Source: Cytophagales bacterium Alg240-R148
GTDB lineage: Bacteria > Bacteroidota > Bacteroidia > Cytophagales > Cyclobacteriaceae
Direction of reading: 5' to 3'
DNA: 64,000 nt
Assembly (NCBI GenBank): GCA_900537185.1
Contig: LS999826.1
Coordinates: forward strand, 668,480 to 732,479
Shown piece after piece: positions 24,801-32,079 of the stretch. Made by a program: the position numbers and the translations under genes. The notes under the pieces were generated by a model. It was given only the letters and a program-made list of their open reading frames with translations, was not told the origin of the DNA and did no database searches. The first letter of the stretch is position 1. Every line of letters starts with the position of its first letter.

Positions 24801-24898
24801 ATATAGTTAAAGAAACCGCGCTCAAATTAAAGGGAAATGTGTCCGTTGAATCCAAAAAAGGAGAGGGTACCACCTTTACCGTAAAAATCCCTAAATAA
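21851..24898 (+). CDS. Propeller-domain membrane sensor histidine kinase without receiver or HTH domain
   Basis: Starts at GTG 21851, needed to keep the signal peptide (MSFRLILTLFCVYFYVLLVPVLAQ is residues 1-24). About residues 35-650 hold two-component-regulator-propeller repeats (YWNTDDGLVSNNL, GHIWIGTMTNGLF, SVWVGTDGDGVY, NIWYSCKNGL), then a Y_Y_Y domain (about 665-745), a single transmembrane helix (about 757-777), a HisKA domain with His808 in TSHDLRAPL, and HATPase_c with NNLISNSIRYH, KDNGQGIDEKH and GSGLGLYIVKE. Unlike hybrid PUL regulators it ends after the ATPase domain, so a separate response regulator is needed; none is nearby. Its last 8 bp overlap the opposite-strand hydrolase gene. 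Confidence 0.93.
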   Translation: MSFRLILTLFCVYFYVLLVPVLAQEPVQLGRKSPSLKQLTLEYWNTDDGLVSNNLNDVIQSKDGFIWATTFNGIIRYDGMHFDEYDKSNIDSMDFNAFYEIFEDSKNGLWITTQTNGVLRYNNGRFSMYEHNDTLPSSIRAVIEDAKGHIWIGTMTNGLFHDNGDSIRNVQVGDRDGKHLEVMELSNGLDGSVWVGTDGDGVYHYADGRFEHYDLSKFKGNNVILNIEQISDSIVLVGTYDGLNKINTITKEITQIGALMGNGVNEIHLDNRGNIWYSCKNGLARSNTALENFEFLKEEDGLPAREITSVCFDYEQNIWAATRKGGLIKLKESNFYNITVKNGLSLTRSSFVKNYGDKGFLIGSDNGDVDYLNINGVVQSLNISGLIAGETLRDIHVEEDEIWVATYAGLLKVDKEGNEKLIKDPSEIPSKLLRTILKTRNGDFVIATRDAGLLFYDGKDAFVRFDENNGLGGKYILCTEQLEDGRLVVGTNGGGLNFIDEEKNVEIFQLHKDPSGVLFFNIQPYKQGLLLATNMGIWYFENGGFTKLLMEGDLGTDTFFDLIIDHNEHLWLSSTEGLFSIEVKEVSAFLDRKINSIKSIKYDDKDGMFSRECSPATKMLLTQNNDIWVPTLGGVSIINSYNLTTNSSIPPVYITAVNVDDNIRPYDNKKVVVDPGHFRFTINFTALSYYAPSKMKFKYMLEGVDEQWQMATSDDREASYTNIAPGTYKFKVIASNNDGVWNDKGAEATIVIRPYFYQNAWFRVGGSLLVVLLFTGIFQYRIYTANKRNKTLKKLNDELDSFVYSTSHDLRAPLASVLGLLNLAQTESSEEIKSEYLNMMEKSVKKLDGFIKDIIDYSRNSRLEIQRDTIQLEEMVVDTFEGFKFMDDEERIAKDIKIDLPNPFQSDTRRIKIILNNLISNSIRYHRPYSAEPVIGVIAFEEEEWVVIQVKDNGQGIDEKHMDKIFNMFYRATEGTSGSGLGLYIVKETALKLKGNVSVESKKGEGTTFTVKIPK

Positions 24899-25580
24899 AA
24901 AATTGATCTTGTAACATTTGGCTGATTGTGGCCAAGGGAGCTTTTTCAATAGGGTGCTCCACAGAAGGAAGGACCCTTAGAAATCCATTTTTCAGATAGG
25001 AACTGTAGGCTTCAGACTCTTGGTTACTAACCATTTTGTCAGCACCACCAACGCATACCAGTACTTCGTTATTTACAGCAGCAAGGTTATTGGCGGTAAG
25101 CAATGGATTTTTGCCCAAAGACAGCATCATATCCGCTGTTTTTTGCAATAGATTCTTCCAGCCAATTCCACTGTGAAGTTGTTGGAGTTTTGTTGCATAG
25201 GCCGGCACTTTTTCTTCTAAAAAGGAAGGGTTTAAGAAGGCAACTTCTTTTTGCGCGCTTTCCAAAGTCCAAGCAAACTTTGTTCCCAAAGTAACCAACT
25301 TTGCAGTGTTTTCAGGGTGTTGGATAAAGTAATTTAATGCAACATAACCTCCCATGCTATAACCAAATATTGGAACATTGGATAAGCCATTGGTACGTAT
25401 AAATACCGCCAGTTGTTCAGAGAAAGCCTCTATTCCAAAGGCACCCGATGGTTCCGTTCCATGTCCTTGAAAATTGAACATGTGTACGTGGTAAGGTACG
25501 GAAAGTATCTCGGCTAGTGGCTGTAGTTGTTGCACAGAGCCAAGCGCCCCATGTAAAAGAATTATATTCGGTTTGCCCAT
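24891..25580 (-). CDS. Alpha/beta-hydrolase fold protein
   Basis: 229-residue cytoplasmic alpha/beta hydrolase. Visible: oxyanion region IILLHGALGS near the N-terminus, nucleophile elbow GYSMGG (Ser about 96), acid region VCVGGADKMVS and catalytic His in VEHPIEKAP. Resembles BioH/MenH-like esterases, but the substrate cannot be assigned. It is 2 bp downstream of the methyltransferase on the same strand, so the two are probably cotranscribed; its 3' end overlaps the sensor kinase tail-to-tail by 8 bp, with no room for a separate terminator. Confidence 0.85.
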   Translation of the reverse strand: MGKPNIILLHGALGSVQQLQPLAEILSVPYHVHMFNFQGHGTEPSGAFGIEAFSEQLAVFIRTNGLSNVPIFGYSMGGYVALNYFIQHPENTAKLVTLGTKFAWTLESAQKEVAFLNPSFLEEKVPAYATKLQQLHSGIGWKNLLQKTADMMLSLGKNPLLTANNLAAVNNEVLVCVGGADKMVSNQESEAYSSYLKNGFLRVLPSVEHPIEKAPLATISQMLQDQFFI

Positions 25581-25582
25581 CG

Positions 25583-26359
25583 TCAGTTTGCCTTCTTTTT
25601 ACAAAAGTAAATAATTTCATTTTTTGGCAATCGGTATTTTTCTATGTCTTCTGCACTAAAAGAATGGATGTAATCGTCTTCTACAACTTCAAAACCAGCT
25701 TGTGCAAGCCTCTTAGGGTAGTCCAGCCCATACAGTCGTACGTGGTCGTCTTGGCCATACAATTTTTCTCGCATCTTGGGGTCTGTTACCGATTTGTCTT
25801 CCTGGGTTGATTCAGGTAAGGGGTAAAAAAAAGGAACCTGGATAATAGCCCAACCGCCAGGTTTGATAACCCGGTAAATCTCGGACATGGCCAAAATATC
25901 ATCGGCAACATGCTCCATTACATGGTTGCACATGGCAGCATCAAAATGGTTGTCTTCAAAAGGTATTTGATGTATGTCCATTTTTACTTTGGCCAGAGGA
26001 GATTCAATATCTCCTGTGATGTATCCTTCTCCGTGCAGCGCTTCGAATTTTTCCATAAAACAAAGTTCGGGGGCAACATGGAGGAAGTGGTATTTCTTTT
26101 TGAAAAAATCAGTTTTACTCTGTAAATACAGCCAAAGCAATCGGTGGCGCTCTAAAGACAAGCTTCCCGGGCATAAAGCATTTTTTCTAGGCTGGAGCCT
26201 GCCATAAGGCAAAAATTTGCGATAGCTTTTGTTTTCTACGGGACAGGTGTACCGACTTCCTTTTAAGAAAACAGCCATAATTTTAAGTACAATATGACTG
26301 AATTTTTGTAATACTGGTCTCGGGATATACCGGAGTGCAAAACTTATGAAATACTTCAT
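25583..26359 (-). CDS. Class I SAM-dependent methyltransferase (Methyltransf_11 type)
   Basis: 258 residues. The core has HVAPELCFMEKF (motif I region, without the usual GxGxG), ITGDIESPLAKVKMDIHQIPF, DAAMCNHVMEHVADD and IYRVIKPGGWAIIQVPF, typical of class I methyltransferases. The N-terminal 85 residues include a basic, amphipathic stretch and a Cys/Arg-rich segment (YTCPVENKSYRKFLPYGR) seen in glycan- or lipid-modifying relatives; substrate unknown. First gene of a two-gene minus-strand unit with the hydrolase. Confidence 0.85.
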   Translation of the reverse strand: MKYFISFALRYIPRPVLQKFSHIVLKIMAVFLKGSRYTCPVENKSYRKFLPYGRLQPRKNALCPGSLSLERHRLLWLYLQSKTDFFKKKYHFLHVAPELCFMEKFEALHGEGYITGDIESPLAKVKMDIHQIPFEDNHFDAAMCNHVMEHVADDILAMSEIYRVIKPGGWAIIQVPFFYPLPESTQEDKSVTDPKMREKLYGQDDHVRLYGLDYPKRLAQAGFEVVEDDYIHSFSAEDIEKYRLPKNEIIYFCKKKAN

Positions 26360-26542
26360 TTTTATTAATTAATTCCCAAATATAAAAAGCCGTTCGGTAA
26401 AAGCTGCAAAAAAGGATTGAAGATACATTTAAAAAAAAATATATTTTTTTAAAACTTTTTATTCGTGGTGTGCATCTCTAAGTCAAATGTCAGAAAATCA
26501 AATGGAATTACTATCTTAATGGTGCATCCCTCATCCCATACT

Positions 26543-27139
26543 ATGATTGCAAGCCCCATAGAAAACACAGTCGTAAAAGCCATCGGTGGAGACCAACAGG
26601 CTATAGCTGGGTTGGTTGATGTTTGGTATAAAAGAATTTATAATGTTGGGTATAAGTACTTCGCCGACCATAACTTGGCTATGGAAGTAACCCAGAAGAC
26701 TTTTATAACGCTTAGCAATAAAATTACAGATTTGAAAAATCCAAATGGGTTCAAATCGTGGTTGTACAGAATAGCCATTAACAATTGTCATGAAGAAGAG
26801 AGAAGAAACAAAAGGTTTCAACGCATGCACAATGGTCAAGAGGAGCAATGGGATGCAGTATTATCTGTAGGAAGTAATGCAAAGGAAGACCCGGAAAGGG
26901 CATTCCAGCAAAGCGAAATAATGGAGGTGATTTCCAAGGCTTTGCTCAAAATTCCAAATGAACAAAAAGTGGTGGTGATTATGAAAGAGTACGAAGGGAT
27001 GAAATTTAAAGAAATTGCAGAGGTAATAGGGGAGTCTGAAAATACGATTAAATCCAGGCTGTATTACGGACTAAAAAGTCTGAGAAAGATATTGACAAAT
27101 ATGGGTGTGAACTTAGATTCTTTTTATCATGAGTTATAA
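26543..27139 (+). CDS. ECF-type RNA polymerase sigma factor
   Basis: 198 residues from ATG 26543 (MIASPIENTVVKAIGG). Upstream in-frame starts at 26519 (ATG) and 26465 (GTG) would only add non-homologous residues. Region 2: GDQQAIAGLVDVWYKRIYNVGYKYF, NLAMEVTQKTFITL and FKSWLYRIAINNC; region 4: ALLKIPNEQKVVVIMKEYEG, FKEIAEVIGESENTIKSRLY. No region 3, as expected of ECF factors. The gene overlaps the next one by 11 bp, suggesting translational coupling to its likely anti-sigma partner. Confidence 0.92.
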   Translation: MIASPIENTVVKAIGGDQQAIAGLVDVWYKRIYNVGYKYFADHNLAMEVTQKTFITLSNKITDLKNPNGFKSWLYRIAINNCHEEERRNKRFQRMHNGQEEQWDAVLSVGSNAKEDPERAFQQSEIMEVISKALLKIPNEQKVVVIMKEYEGMKFKEIAEVIGESENTIKSRLYYGLKSLRKILTNMGVNLDSFYHEL

Positions 27140-27998
27140 ATACAATGAAATACAGGTGATGGACTATGTCCATGGAGAAATGGGCGAAAGCGAGAGACAA
27201 GCGTTTGAAGCGGCTTTAAAAGAAGATGCTAATTTGTTTGCTGAAGTGAAAGAAATGCAAGCCATGGTTCATTGGATGAAGGAAACACCCGAAAAAGAGG
27301 TGATTCCCCCCAATCCCAGCTTTTTGAATGGCAACAAACCTGTCCATACACAAGAGAAGTCTGTACTCCTGTTGCCTTGGATGTACAAGCTGATGGCAGT
27401 TGCAGCCTCCGTTGTAATGGTGGTGCTCGCCCTTGGTCTGTTGGATGTGCGGGTTCAATTAAAGGACAATACAATGGCGATTAGTGTTGGCCCCATCGAA
27501 AACCAAACGGCACAGCCATCAGAAAACCTGTCACCCGCAGAGGTTGAAGCAATGATTCAAGTTGCAATGAGCAAAGAAAATACATACCACGCACAGGAAA
27601 TAGCTTTTTTGAAGGAGGAGCTTAACAATACAGTAGCTGTGTTGGAGCAATCGACCAACAAACGAATGGCCAGTATAACCAACAGACCACAGGCCACTCC
27701 TGAAATACCACAAGAAATAATAGATGGCTTTATTTCAGAAATGAAGGTAGAGAATGTCAATATGTTACAGCATTTATTCGAAGAGTCTGAAGCCAACCAA
27801 AGAACCTTTACCAAAGAATTGGTTGCAGATTTCGCAGATTATTTGGAGCAAAAGAGGATAGAAGATTTAAGAACAATAGAAAACAATATGAATAGAGTAT
27901 TGATTAACAGCGAACTAAAGCAATTGGAGACTGATCAGGTTTTAGCAAGCTTAATGTCAAACTTAGGAAACAACAACGAACAACTTCAAAACGATTAA
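27129..27998 (+). CDS. Membrane-anchored anti-sigma-like protein
   Basis: 289 residues. The first 50 (MDYVHGEMGESERQAFEAAL, then LKEDANLFAEVKEM) have the helical pattern of anti-sigma N-terminal domains but no zinc-binding His/Cys set. One transmembrane helix lies at about residues 82-105 (WMYKLMAVAASVVMVVLALG), followed by a 185-residue extracytoplasmic part rich in predicted coiled coil (about 140-170 and 225-285). It overlaps the sigma gene by 11 bp and is 3 bp from the secreted-protein gene. Role as anti-sigma factor is inferred from context and topology. Confidence 0.75.
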   Translation: MSYKYNEIQVMDYVHGEMGESERQAFEAALKEDANLFAEVKEMQAMVHWMKETPEKEVIPPNPSFLNGNKPVHTQEKSVLLLPWMYKLMAVAASVVMVVLALGLLDVRVQLKDNTMAISVGPIENQTAQPSENLSPAEVEAMIQVAMSKENTYHAQEIAFLKEELNNTVAVLEQSTNKRMASITNRPQATPEIPQEIIDGFISEMKVENVNMLQHLFEESEANQRTFTKELVADFADYLEQKRIEDLRTIENNMNRVLINSELKQLETDQVLASLMSNLGNNNEQLQND

Positions 27999-28001
27999 AC
28001 A

Positions 28002-29192
28002 ATGAAATCAATAAAAATAACAGCAACAATATTCTTTTCTGTTTTTACTTTCTTTGCCAATGGGCAAATAGATGAAAAGAAAATGGATAGAGATTTGGGT
28101 ATTGCGCACAACGTGTTGCAAACCTTGAAATCGGAAGAGAGTCAAAACGATAATTTATTTTACCATTCTACCCGTGCAAAAAGCGACTACATTCCTAAAT
28201 ATGGGGTTATGATTTTTTATAACATGCCTTCTAAAATGATATTTAGAACAAGTGGGCGCCGAGAGAGCTTTGTTTATTCTGTAGCTCCAGATGTAGAAGT
28301 AGATTTTGAATTCGACGACAAAGAAAAGACTAAAACCAAAACTAAAACCAAGGTAAAACAAAAGGAGAAAGCACCTAGAGTGGTTGTGACCCGTGCGAAT
28401 GGGTTTGTGACTGATGGTAATTCTGAGGACATTAATACCAAAATGGATAGTGTAAGAAAAGCCAACAAAGCGCGATTCAAGGAAGTCACAACTACTTTCT
28501 TTAAAGATTATGCCCATTTGATTGGACAATTACAACCAAACGAGAAGATTGTGATTACCACAAGTGAAGAACAATTCGAAACGTATTACTATTCCAACCA
28601 CCGAACTTCTGGCGGGATTACAGCCGAGGTTTTAAAATCAGATATTGACGCCTACCAACGCGGTAAGTTGTCAGAAAAGGCCTTTGAAGGTAAAATCGTT
28701 TATACTGAAAATAAGGAAAGCAAAACAGCAAAAGATTTAACCCTTTTTGGAAGTATTATTAACAAAGCGTTTAGTGAAGAATTTTCGGATTCCTATTATA
28801 CCAATTACAACAACATCCGATACAATTGGTTTGATAACATGGGAGCAGTGTTTTACATGAAAGTGTATTCATCAGTAGAACACGACGATCATTTTTATAT
28901 CAAAACTATTGATAAAAAGGTGCCTACCAAGGCCGAAAGAGACAAAGTAGTAGAAGGGCTTTATGGCACCTTTGTGAAAGATCTAAAAACCAACATTTTG
29001 GACTATGGGAGTACAGTAAAAAGCCTTCAAGACGACGAGATGTTGTGGCTCAATGTTAGTTTAACACGTTGTGATTGTGGAATCCCTAAAGTATTAGAAT
29101 TGGGTATTAAGATAAAAGATGTAAAAGACTATGCGTCTGGAAAAATTAATGCGGAAAGCGCCCTCGCAAAATTTATTGAAAAGAAACATTAA
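28002..29192 (+). CDS. Secreted protein of unknown function in the sigma/anti-sigma operon
   Basis: 396 residues with a signal peptide cleaved after about residue 21 (ATIFFSVFTFFANGQ). I recognise no catalytic motif. Residues about 106-125 form a lysine/threonine repeat (KTKTKTKTKVKQKEK) encoded by a short tandem repeat at 28325-28352. The rest is a mixed, hydrophilic sequence with two Cys close together (TRCDCGIP). Being third in the sigma operon it may be the sensor input or a main target of the system; this is inference. Confidence 0.7.
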   Translation: MKSIKITATIFFSVFTFFANGQIDEKKMDRDLGIAHNVLQTLKSEESQNDNLFYHSTRAKSDYIPKYGVMIFYNMPSKMIFRTSGRRESFVYSVAPDVEVDFEFDDKEKTKTKTKTKVKQKEKAPRVVVTRANGFVTDGNSEDINTKMDSVRKANKARFKEVTTTFFKDYAHLIGQLQPNEKIVITTSEEQFETYYYSNHRTSGGITAEVLKSDIDAYQRGKLSEKAFEGKIVYTENKESKTAKDLTLFGSIINKAFSEEFSDSYYTNYNNIRYNWFDNMGAVFYMKVYSSVEHDDHFYIKTIDKKVPTKAERDKVVEGLYGTFVKDLKTNILDYGSTVKSLQDDEMLWLNVSLTRCDCGIPKVLELGIKIKDVKDYASGKINAESALAKFIEKKH

Positions 29193-29215
29193 TCCTCAAG
29201 GTCAAAAATAAGAGG

Positions 29216-29255
29216 AGCCTCCATGAGCATAGCATTCATGGAGGCTATTTTTTTT
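29216..29255 (+). terminator. Rho-independent terminator of the sigma operon
   Basis: Eleven-base perfect stem AGCCTCCATGA / TCATGGAGGCT (29216-29226, 29236-29246), 9-nt loop, then an A and eight T's. Confidence 0.92.
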
Positions 29256-29368
29256 AATAAGGAGCCGTACAAGACGATTATACCGCTGGCTTCATTAATT
29301 TACAAATGGTAATATATAACCGATTAAATAGATTTACCTTTATATAGTCAACTCAGAGTTAAAAGGAT

Positions 29369-30691
29369 ATGAAAAAAAGTGTAATTATTGGTGTCGGACT
29401 AGCAGTTGCTGCGTTAATCTCCTACTGGATTTTTGGTGGAGCAACCGATGAAAAGATGACGGATATTATTGTAAAGGTGGAATTTGGCGATTTCCAACAA
29501 ATAATTGAAACATCAGGAGAGCTTGAAGCTAAAAATTCAGTTAAAATTAAAGCACCATCTGGACTTAGAAATTACCGCATTTACAATGTGACCATTCAAG
29601 ATATTGTAGAAGAAGGGGAAACGGTGAAGAAGGGAGATTGGATTGCGGGTTTGGATCGTTCTGAATTTAAAACCAAGGTACAAGACAAACAAATTGAATT
29701 GGAGAAAGCCCAATCCAAATATGTGCAAACACAGTTGGATACTACTTTGCAAATGAGGCAATCCAGAGATGAATTGGTGAACTTGGAATACTCTGTTCAA
29801 GAAAAAAAAATTGTATTGGACCAATCAAAATTTGAACCACCCGCTACTATAAAACAAGCGGAGATTGATTTGGACAAAGCCCGCAGGGCATTGACACAAG
29901 CCGAAGAAAATTATAAGATTAAGTTCCGTCAAAATGTTGCAAAAATGCAAGAAGTAAATGCCGAACTTAGAAAAGTTAAAGGCGAATACAGCGGCATGGA
30001 AAAGTTGTCCAATTCTTTTACGATACTTGCGCCAGAAGATGGTATGGTCATCTATACCAAAGATTGGGATGGAAAGCCAGTTAAAGCTGGTTCGCAGATT
30101 AGTACATGGGATCCTACCGTTGCCACCTTGCCAGACCTTTCCAGAATGGTTTCCAAAACATATGTTAATGAAGTGGATGTACGCAAAATTAAAAGTGGAC
30201 AGTTGGTAGATATTGGTTTGGATGCATTTCCAGAGAAAAAATTGTTTGGCAAAGTAATAAAGGTGGCCAATGTTGGAGAGCAAAGACCCAATTCTGACGC
30301 TAAAGTATTTCAGGTAAATGTGGAAATTGAAGGGTATGACGAATTGCTTCGACCTGCAATGACCACCTCCAACAAAATTTTAACCAAAGAAATTGAAGGC
30401 GTACTATCGGTTCCATTAGAAACCCTTCACTCTAAAAACGACAGCATTACTTTTGTATATATCAAAGATGGAGGCGGTATTTCCAAACAAGAAGTTTTGG
30501 TTGGAGAAACCAATGCCGATATGGCCATTATTCTAAAAGGACTGTCCCAAGAAGATAAACTTTATTTGTCCACTCCTAACAACATGGAGTCCGATGAAAT
30601 ATTGCTTTTGTCAGAACTTTCTGGCAAAAGAAACCAGGAAAAGAAAGAAGGTTCTGAAAAACAAGCTGCCTATAGCAGGAGGTCCAAGTAA
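29369..30691 (+). CDS. HlyD/MacA-like periplasmic adaptor
   Basis: 440 residues: an N-terminal membrane anchor (about 5-23), barrel-sandwich/lipoyl-like halves around a coiled-coil hairpin (about 105-215, many Lys/Glu/Gln heptads), then beta-barrel and membrane-proximal domains (SVPLETLHSKNDSITFVYIK). Such adaptors link an inner-membrane transporter to a TolC channel. Downstream lie a MacB-like permease (29 bp) and a TolC-like protein, so it is the adaptor of that export system. The C-terminal 30 residues are charged and low-complexity. Confidence 0.9.
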   Translation: MKKSVIIGVGLAVAALISYWIFGGATDEKMTDIIVKVEFGDFQQIIETSGELEAKNSVKIKAPSGLRNYRIYNVTIQDIVEEGETVKKGDWIAGLDRSEFKTKVQDKQIELEKAQSKYVQTQLDTTLQMRQSRDELVNLEYSVQEKKIVLDQSKFEPPATIKQAEIDLDKARRALTQAEENYKIKFRQNVAKMQEVNAELRKVKGEYSGMEKLSNSFTILAPEDGMVIYTKDWDGKPVKAGSQISTWDPTVATLPDLSRMVSKTYVNEVDVRKIKSGQLVDIGLDAFPEKKLFGKVIKVANVGEQRPNSDAKVFQVNVEIEGYDELLRPAMTTSNKILTKEIEGVLSVPLETLHSKNDSITFVYIKDGGGISKQEVLVGETNADMAIILKGLSQEDKLYLSTPNNMESDEILLLSELSGKRNQEKKEGSEKQAAYSRRSK

Positions 30692-30720
30692 TTGTATTCT
30701 AAGAATAAACAAGTTTACAG

Positions 30721-32079
30721 ATGCAAAGGAAATATTGGGCCAACTTTCTTATCGCTTTAGAAGCGGTATTGACCAACAAAATTAGATCTCTTTTAACCGC
30801 ACTTGGGATTATATTCGGTGTGGCAGCGGTAATTGCCATGCTGGCCATAGGAGCTGGTGCACAAAAAGAGATACTAGAACAGATCAAGCTCGTTGGAGTC
30901 AACAACATTATTGTTGAGCCAATCATTGAACAAAAAGAGGATGTGTTAAAAGAGACATCCGGGCAAAATGAAAAACAAAAGTACTCTCCAGGTATTACAG
31001 TAAGGGATTTGAAAGCCATACAGGCCATTGTGCCCGGTGTGAAGGCCATCAGCCCTGAAATCCAAATTGACACTTACATCATTAAAAATGGGATTCGCAG
31101 ATCGGCAAAACTTATAGGGGTAGAGCCAAGTTATTTCGAATTAACCAATTTTAATTTGGTGGAAGGAAGAATGTTCAATGCAACGCAATTGAAAAAAGGC
31201 ACCCCGGTTTGTATCATAGGTAAATCAGTAAAAAGTAAGTTTTTCCCAACAGAAGATGCTTTAGGAAAATCCATCAAAGTTGGCAAACACTGGTTGAAAG
31301 TAGTGGGTGTTTTAGAAGAAAGGGTGGTGTCCAACTCCAACCTTAAGAAGTTGGGGATAAGAGACATCAATATGGATGTATACACTCCGTTGCAAACTGT
31401 ATTGGTACGGTATGAGAATAGAGATTTATTAACGGAATCCATGATTCGATCTGCTAACAAAGGAGGTAGAGGTATGGTTTTTATTGTTGGGGGGGATGAC
31501 GAGGAGCAAGGAGCGGACAATAAAAATATCCACCAGCTGGACCGTTTGGTCATTCAAGTAGAAGAAACTGAAATGCTGACTTCTGTGGCGGAAGTAGTGT
31601 CCAGAATGTTGAAGAGAAGACACAATGACGTCATTGACTACGAAATTCAAATTCCTGAACTACTTTTAGAGCAGCAACGAAAAAGTAAAGAAATATTCAA
31701 TTATGTTCTTTTTGTAATAGCTGCGATCTCCTTGGTAGTTGGTGGTATTGGCATTATGAACATCATGTTGGCTTCTGTTATGGAGCGGATTAAGGAAATT
31801 GGGCTTCGTTTGGCCATTGGAGCACAAAAAACCGATGTAGTCATGCAGTTTTTATTTGAAGCAGTACTCATCAGCGTATCCGGAGGAATTGTTGGTGTTG
31901 TTTTGGGCATTACCATGGCCGAAGTGATCTCTAAGTTTACTGAAATCCCGACGGTCATCACTTTTTTATCCATTTTAGTTTCATTTGGTGTTGCAGCCAC
32001 TATTGGGCTTATATTTGGCATAGCCCCAGCCAGAAAAGCAGCAAGCCAAGATCCAATAACTTCTCTCAGATATGAATAA
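30721..32079 (+). CDS. MacB-like ABC transporter permease (no ATPase domain)
   Basis: 452 residues: transmembrane helix 1 (about 20-45, RSLLTALGIIFGVAAVIAML), a MacB-type periplasmic core (about 50-310) and three helices at the C-terminus with the FtsX motif GGIGIMNIMLASVMERIKEIGLRLAIGA. In MacB the ATPase is fused ahead of this part; here it is absent, and there is no ATPase gene in the operon or the window. It would need a partner ATPase elsewhere, as in LolCDE/FtsEX-type systems. It overlaps the following gene by 8 bp (32072-32079). Confidence 0.92.
   Translation: MQRKYWANFLIALEAVLTNKIRSLLTALGIIFGVAAVIAMLAIGAGAQKEILEQIKLVGVNNIIVEPIIEQKEDVLKETSGQNEKQKYSPGITVRDLKAIQAIVPGVKAISPEIQIDTYIIKNGIRRSAKLIGVEPSYFELTNFNLVEGRMFNATQLKKGTPVCIIGKSVKSKFFPTEDALGKSIKVGKHWLKVVGVLEERVVSNSNLKKLGIRDINMDVYTPLQTVLVRYENRDLLTESMIRSANKGGRGMVFIVGGDDEEQGADNKNIHQLDRLVIQVEETEMLTSVAEVVSRMLKRRHNDVIDYEIQIPELLLEQQRKSKEIFNYVLFVIAAISLVVGGIGIMNIMLASVMERIKEIGLRLAIGAQKTDVVMQFLFEAVLISVSGGIVGVVLGITMAEVISKFTEIPTVITFLSILVSFGVAATIGLIFGIAPARKAASQDPITSLRYE

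Noticed and set aside
21851..24898. Propeller kinase as the local regulator of the PUL at 3-16150
   Set aside because: Separated by thrS-infC-rpmI-rplT and a terminator, and lacks a DNA-binding domain; link is possible only in trans.
28325..28352. CRISPR-like or phase-variable repeat
   Set aside because: It is a short in-frame coding repeat (Lys-Thr dipeptides), not a spacer array or a homopolymer tract at a promoter.
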